Origin: Amycolatopsis antarctica
GTDB taxonomy: Bacteria; Actinomycetota; Actinomycetes; Mycobacteriales; Pseudonocardiaceae
DNA: 64,000 nucleotides
Direction of reading: 5' to 3'
Assembly: GCF_002262875.1 (NCBI RefSeq)
Contig: NZ_NKYE01000002.1
Span: 248,001 to 312,000, forward strand
The translations under genes and the position numbers were made by a program. This document shows, piece by piece, positions 60,862 to 64,000 of this stretch. The number at the start of each line of letters is the position of its first letter. The first letter of the stretch is position 1. The notes beneath the pieces are model-generated. The model was not told the DNA's origin. It searched no databases and saw only the letters and a list, made by a program, of their open reading frames with translations.

Positions 60862-61515
60862 TCAGCCGCCGGCGGGTGCCGAGCTGGCCTGGCCGAGGTG
60901 TTCGATCACCTGCGAGACGTGCTCGACGAACCGGTCCACGGGCAGTGCGACCCGCCGCTCCAGCCAGACCTGGTACAGGAAGGCGAGCGCGCCGAACACC
61001 GCCTGCGAGTTCAGTTCGACATCCAGATCGTCGCCGCCGGGCCGGGAACCGCGCAGCGCCCCGGCGATCGTCACGGTGAACTCGTCGACGAGTTCGATGG
61101 CACGGGTGGTGAGTTCGGGGGCGGCCATCGACTCGACGAACAGCACCCGGCCGCGGCGTGGGTCAGCGGTGACGAAACCGGTGAACGCGCGGACCGCGTG
61201 CCGGATCAGGGCGTGGAACTCGCTCGGCCCCTCGTCGAGTGAGGCGATCAGTGTGTCCCTGGCCGAGGCGGTGGTCGCCTCCAGTACCGCGACGAGCAGA
61301 TCCGCGCGGCTGGCGAAGTTCTCGTAGAAGTACCGTTCGGTGAGCTTCGCCTCGCGGCACACGCCGCGCATCGTGACGGCGGCGGCGCCCTCGGCGCCCA
61401 GCACGGCGAAGGCGGCGTCGATCAGCTGTTCCCGGCGCCGGGACTGCCGTTCGTCCGCCCCCACCCCGCGCCAGGGACGGCGCGGTGCCTTCGACGGGTC
61501 CGTTCCGGCGGCCAT
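60862..61515 (-). CDS. TetR family transcriptional regulator
   Basis: A 217-residue TetR repressor. The DNA-binding domain spans about residues 24-75: RREQLIDAAFAVLGAEGAAAV, then TMRGVCREAKLTERYFYENFASRADLLVAVL in outline (helix-turn-helix with the usual YFYENF). The C-terminal ligand-binding half is helical and variable. It lies upstream of the monooxygenase operon in the same orientation, separated by the double operator region, so it probably represses that operon. It has a Pro/Arg-rich N-terminal extension. Confidence 0.9.
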   Translation of the reverse strand: MAAGTDPSKAPRRPWRGVGADERQSRRREQLIDAAFAVLGAEGAAAVTMRGVCREAKLTERYFYENFASRADLLVAVLEATTASARDTLIASLDEGPSEFHALIRHAVRAFTGFVTADPRRGRVLFVESMAAPELTTRAIELVDEFTVTIAGALRGSRPGGDDLDVELNSQAVFGALAFLYQVWLERRVALPVDRFVEHVSQVIEHLGQASSAPAGG

Positions 61516-61877
61516 CGGTCCATCCTGTCACGCGCGTTCCGCCGGGTCAGGGCTCAGGTGCGCGGTGCGGGACCGTCCGGGCGGGAGATCGCCACCGGAT
61601 CATGACGATCTCGCCGACACCGAGCTCTCCTGGCCGGCCCGCCTGGCCGCCACGTGGAATTCCATTGTGGACGGTGTGGGTCGGGCCAGGCCCGGTACCG
61701 CCACGACGCGTCCGCGGCCCGCTCAGCGCCGGGTGGAACGATCCGCCGTCGAGGGCTCCTGCTCGCCGGTCCGCGTCCGGCGAGGCCCCGGCTCCGGCGC
61801 AGGTGTTCCGGACGGTGACCGTCTCGCGCGGTCGATCCCGCCGGTGACGACCGACGAGCGGCCGCCGACGGCGTGGG
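61516..61877. other. Intergenic region before the TetR gene
   Basis: A gap of 362 GC-rich bases between def and tetR, both on the minus strand. It contains a degenerate copy (TCCATTGTGGAC) of the 13-bp palindrome near 61660-61672. I find no convincing gene, and the open frames here do not resemble proteins. Confidence 0.45.
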
Positions 61878-62378
61878 TCAACCGTTCCAGAACCACGACG
61901 TACCACGTGCCTGCTTGAACGCCTGACGCTTGCGATCCGCGGTGAGCCGGTCGAGATACAGCACCCCGTCGAGGTGGTCGGTCTCGTGCTGAAGGCACTG
62001 GGCGAGCACGTCCCTGCCCTCCACGGTGATCGGCTCGTTGCGCAGGTCGACCCCGCGCACCACGGCGCGCTGCGCCCGTTCGGTCGGGAACCGCAGCTCC
62101 GGCACGGACAGGCATCCCTCGCCGATCTCGTGCGTCTCCGCCGAGAGTTCCACGATCTCCGGATTGATCACATAGCCGGACAGGCCGTCGACGTCATAGC
62201 TGAACACCCGCATCCCGACACCGATCTGCGGTGCGGCGAGGCCTGCCCTTCCCGGCGCTCTCACCGTGTCCATCAGGTCCGCCACCAGGGCCTGGGTGGC
62301 CTTGTCGAAGGTCTTCACCGGGTCACACGCCGAGGTCAGCACCGGATCCCCGAAGTAGCGCAGTTCGCGCACTGCCAT
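61878..62378 (-). CDS. def: Peptide deformylase
   Basis: Def removes the formyl group from nascent N-terminal methionine. The 166-residue protein has the three metal-site motifs: GLAAPQIG near residue 46, EGCLSVPE near 88 with the Cys ligand, and QHETDHLDG near 130 with two His ligands and the catalytic Glu. Residues 20-45 include the DKATQALVADLMDT helix. The ATG at 62378 gives the usual length. It shares orientation with lhr, 72 bases upstream. Confidence 0.96.
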   Translation of the reverse strand: MAVRELRYFGDPVLTSACDPVKTFDKATQALVADLMDTVRAPGRAGLAAPQIGVGMRVFSYDVDGLSGYVINPEIVELSAETHEIGEGCLSVPELRFPTERAQRAVVRGVDLRNEPITVEGRDVLAQCLQHETDHLDGVLYLDRLTADRKRQAFKQARGTSWFWNG

Positions 62379-62450
62379 GACAGTTCCCCTCCCAGTGTGC
62401 TCGCGCCGCAGTCTAGAGAGCCCGCTCCGGCCCTGGCGTTCCCGGCCCGG

Positions 62451-64000
62451 TCACTGGGCGCGCAGCCGCAGGCCCTTCGGCGTTGCCCGGAAACCGGCTT
62501 CCCGCAGCACCACGGCGAGCTCCGAGGTCAGCGCCTGTTCGCCGTCGGCGCGCTGCACCGCCAACTGGCCCAGCCATCCGTCCCGGACGGCGCCGGTCAG
62601 CGCGTGCGCCGCGGCCCGCAGCGTGTCCGCGTCCTCGGTGAACGACAGCAGCGAGCGCCCGCCCCGCTCCACGTAGAGCACCGGGACACCGTCCACGAGC
62701 ACCGCCAGCGCCCCGGCCTTGCGCGCGGGCCGGTGCTTGGTGTCGCCCAGGGCCGCGGGCCAGGACAGGGCGGCACCGTAGGGCTGCGCGGGATCGGTGG
62801 CCGCCAGCACCACCGCGCCCGTCCTGTCCCTGGGAGCGCCGGAATCCGCGAGTGCACGCAACTGGTCGACCGCGCCGCGCGCCGCGAACTGCGCCGCGCC
62901 GAGTCCTTCCACGACGTACCCGCGCACCACCTGCCCGGAGTCCTCCATCCCACGGAGAACCTTGTATACCCCCGAGAAACCACCGGTCACCCGCTCGGTC
63001 TCCAGCGCGCCCCTGGTGAGTACCCCGTGCCGTTCCAGGAACGCCTCGGTCCGGGCCAGAGCCCGCCGGGTCGGATCGGCGGCTCGGGGCTGCACGAGCG
63101 CCCACCGTCCGGCGACGGTCGGCGGGCCGGTCCGGGACGGCATCGCCGGACGCCCCGCCCGCAGCCGGGCATACCGTCCTCGCGGTGCCGACCGCCGCGG
63201 CTTGTGCGCGGCCCCGCGCCCGGCCACCTGCGCACGCAGCGGGGCGAGTGTGTCGCCGGTGACCACGCCCGCCCACACCAGGTCCCACAGCGCGGCCACC
63301 ACGTCGCCGTCTCCCGGCGCGGCCTCCAGCAACGGGGCCACCCGGTCGGTGAGCTGCCGGAAGAACAGCGCGCCACCATCCAGCGCGGAGACCACGGCGG
63401 CGTGCAGCGGGCTCTCCGGCGGGTCGTCCTCGGGATCCGGCAGCAGTAGTTCGGCGACGTCGGACGGGGCGAGGGCCACCCAGCCGTCGCTGCCCGGCAG
63501 CGCCCCGCACCCGCTCCAGGTCACCTCGCCCGCCGTGGTCAGCTCGTCCAGCAGCGCGGGGTGATAACCGGGGAGCCTGCCCGGCAGCACCAGCGATTCC
63601 AGCGCGCTCGCCGGCAGCGGCGCTCCGGCGAGTTGTTCCACCACCGACAACACGTCGTCGGCGGTCGGCGCCGACCGCAATCGTGCGCCGATTCCGTGCC
63701 AGGCGGGCAGGAACCGGCCCAGCGCCGCCGGTTCCACCGGCTCGACCTCCGCGCGCAGCCTGGCAAGCGAGCTCCTGCGCAAGCGGCGCAGTACCGCCGC
63801 GTCGCAGTACTCCATGCCGGTACCGGACGGTTCCGGACTCAGCTCGCCGCGCACCAGCCTGCCCTCGCCGGTCAGCCGGTCCAGCACGCCGGAGACCACC
63901 GCCGGGCCGAGCCCGAACCGCTCCGCCGCCCGGGACACCGCGAACGGGCCACGGGTACGGGCGAACCGCGCGAGCAGGTCACCGAGCGGATCGGCGACGG
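62451..64000 (-). CDS. lhr: Lhr-type helicase, C-terminal part (5' end outside window)
   Basis: The C-terminal 516 or so residues of a large DEAD/H helicase-related protein Lhr, cut by the window's right edge; the frame remains open there (VADPLGDLLARFARTRGPFAV at the edge). The helicase core is outside. What is visible is the winged-helix region (SRAAERFGLGPAVVSGVLDRLTGEGRLVRG) and the long Lhr-specific C-terminal extension with TRRALARTEAFLERHGVLTRG, VYKVLRGMEDSGQVVRGYVVEGLGAAQFA-type sequence, and LVDGVPVLYVERGGRSLLSF. Lhr is a 3'-5' helicase in DNA repair. No truncation at the 3' end. Confidence 0.92.
   Translation of the reverse strand, partial: VADPLGDLLARFARTRGPFAVSRAAERFGLGPAVVSGVLDRLTGEGRLVRGELSPEPSGTGMEYCDAAVLRRLRRSSLARLRAEVEPVEPAALGRFLPAWHGIGARLRSAPTADDVLSVVEQLAGAPLPASALESLVLPGRLPGYHPALLDELTTAGEVTWSGCGALPGSDGWVALAPSDVAELLLPDPEDDPPESPLHAAVVSALDGGALFFRQLTDRVAPLLEAAPGDGDVVAALWDLVWAGVVTGDTLAPLRAQVAGRGAAHKPRRSAPRGRYARLRAGRPAMPSRTGPPTVAGRWALVQPRAADPTRRALARTEAFLERHGVLTRGALETERVTGGFSGVYKVLRGMEDSGQVVRGYVVEGLGAAQFAARGAVDQLRALADSGAPRDRTGAVVLAATDPAQPYGAALSWPAALGDTKHRPARKAGALAVLVDGVPVLYVERGGRSLLSFTEDADTLRAAAHALTGAVRDGWLGQLAVQRADGEQALTSELAVVLREAGFRATPKGLRLRAQ

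Overview
The window is a stretch of a GC-rich actinobacterial chromosome (I estimate about 70% G+C by eye). Dense genes, 1- and 4-base ATGA/GTGA overlaps, many GTG starts, F420- and mycothiol-dependent enzyme families, PspA/ClgR and a SAV_6107-type HEPN protein all fit Actinomycetia. Local gene order recalls Mycobacterium tuberculosis in two blocks: ftsK / NAGS-like acetyltransferase / pgsA / clgR / pspA / pspM (Rv2743c-Rv2748c region) and DUF3040 / mraZ / rsmH / ftsL-like / pbpB plus aroG / pknL / Rv2175c-like / prenyl synthase / metF (Rv2163c-Rv2178c region). The carotenoid genes and overall style suggest a Pseudonocardiaceae-like organism; that placement is an inference. I see no rRNA, tRNA, CRISPR array, transposase or phage gene.

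Layout. 1-7.8 kb: 3' part of ftsK, a secreted phospholipase A2, an N-acetylglutamate-synthase-like gene, a membrane O-acyltransferase fused to an SGNH domain, then the overlapping genes rimO-pgsA-cinA. 7.8-10.5 kb: envelope-stress block clgR, pspA, pspM. 10.5-17 kb: pyrD, a GNAT, nei2 coupled to a lone parA, a methyltransferase, dinB and a DUF3040 membrane protein. 17.4-22.3 kb: moxR-DUF58-tgpA operon. 22.7-28.1 kb: a YbaB-like protein, then the start of the division and cell wall cluster (mraZ-rsmH-ftsL-pbpB), with a promoter overlaid by four 10-bp-spaced GTGG repeats. The cluster stops after pbpB; murE and later genes are not in this window.

28-38 kb looks like accessory material: a DapA-fold protein lacking the Schiff-base lysine, a MarR regulator, an unrecognised conserved-looking protein next to fumarylacetoacetase, a DprE2-like reductase, and a compact operon (PLP fold-type II enzyme, DUF364-like Rossmann protein, MFS exporter) behind a near-consensus Zur/Fur-family operator. 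That operon is my best candidate for an undescribed system, possibly a small zinc-responsive metallophore. 38.5-44.4 kb: aroG, the PASTA kinase pknL with its divergent Rv2175c-like partner, an MFS exporter and a divergent CGNR regulator. 44.4-52.5 kb: an F420-type oxidoreductase, the carotenoid operon idsA-crtI-crtB, a PIG-L deacetylase, metF and a DUF885 protein.

52.5-64 kb: three tandem 22-bp repeats, a GNAT, a YbaK-type deacylase, a perfect actinobacterial LexA box ahead of a HEPN / mycothiol-enzyme / small basic protein operon with no polymerase gene behind it, a TetR-controlled oxidative operon (Baeyer-Villiger-type monooxygenase, PF10118 hydrolase, 2Fe-2S reductase, SRPBCC, SDR), peptide deformylase, and the 3' part of lhr. 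At least eleven genes start 6-8 bases after a TANNNT box, so leaderless transcription appears common here.
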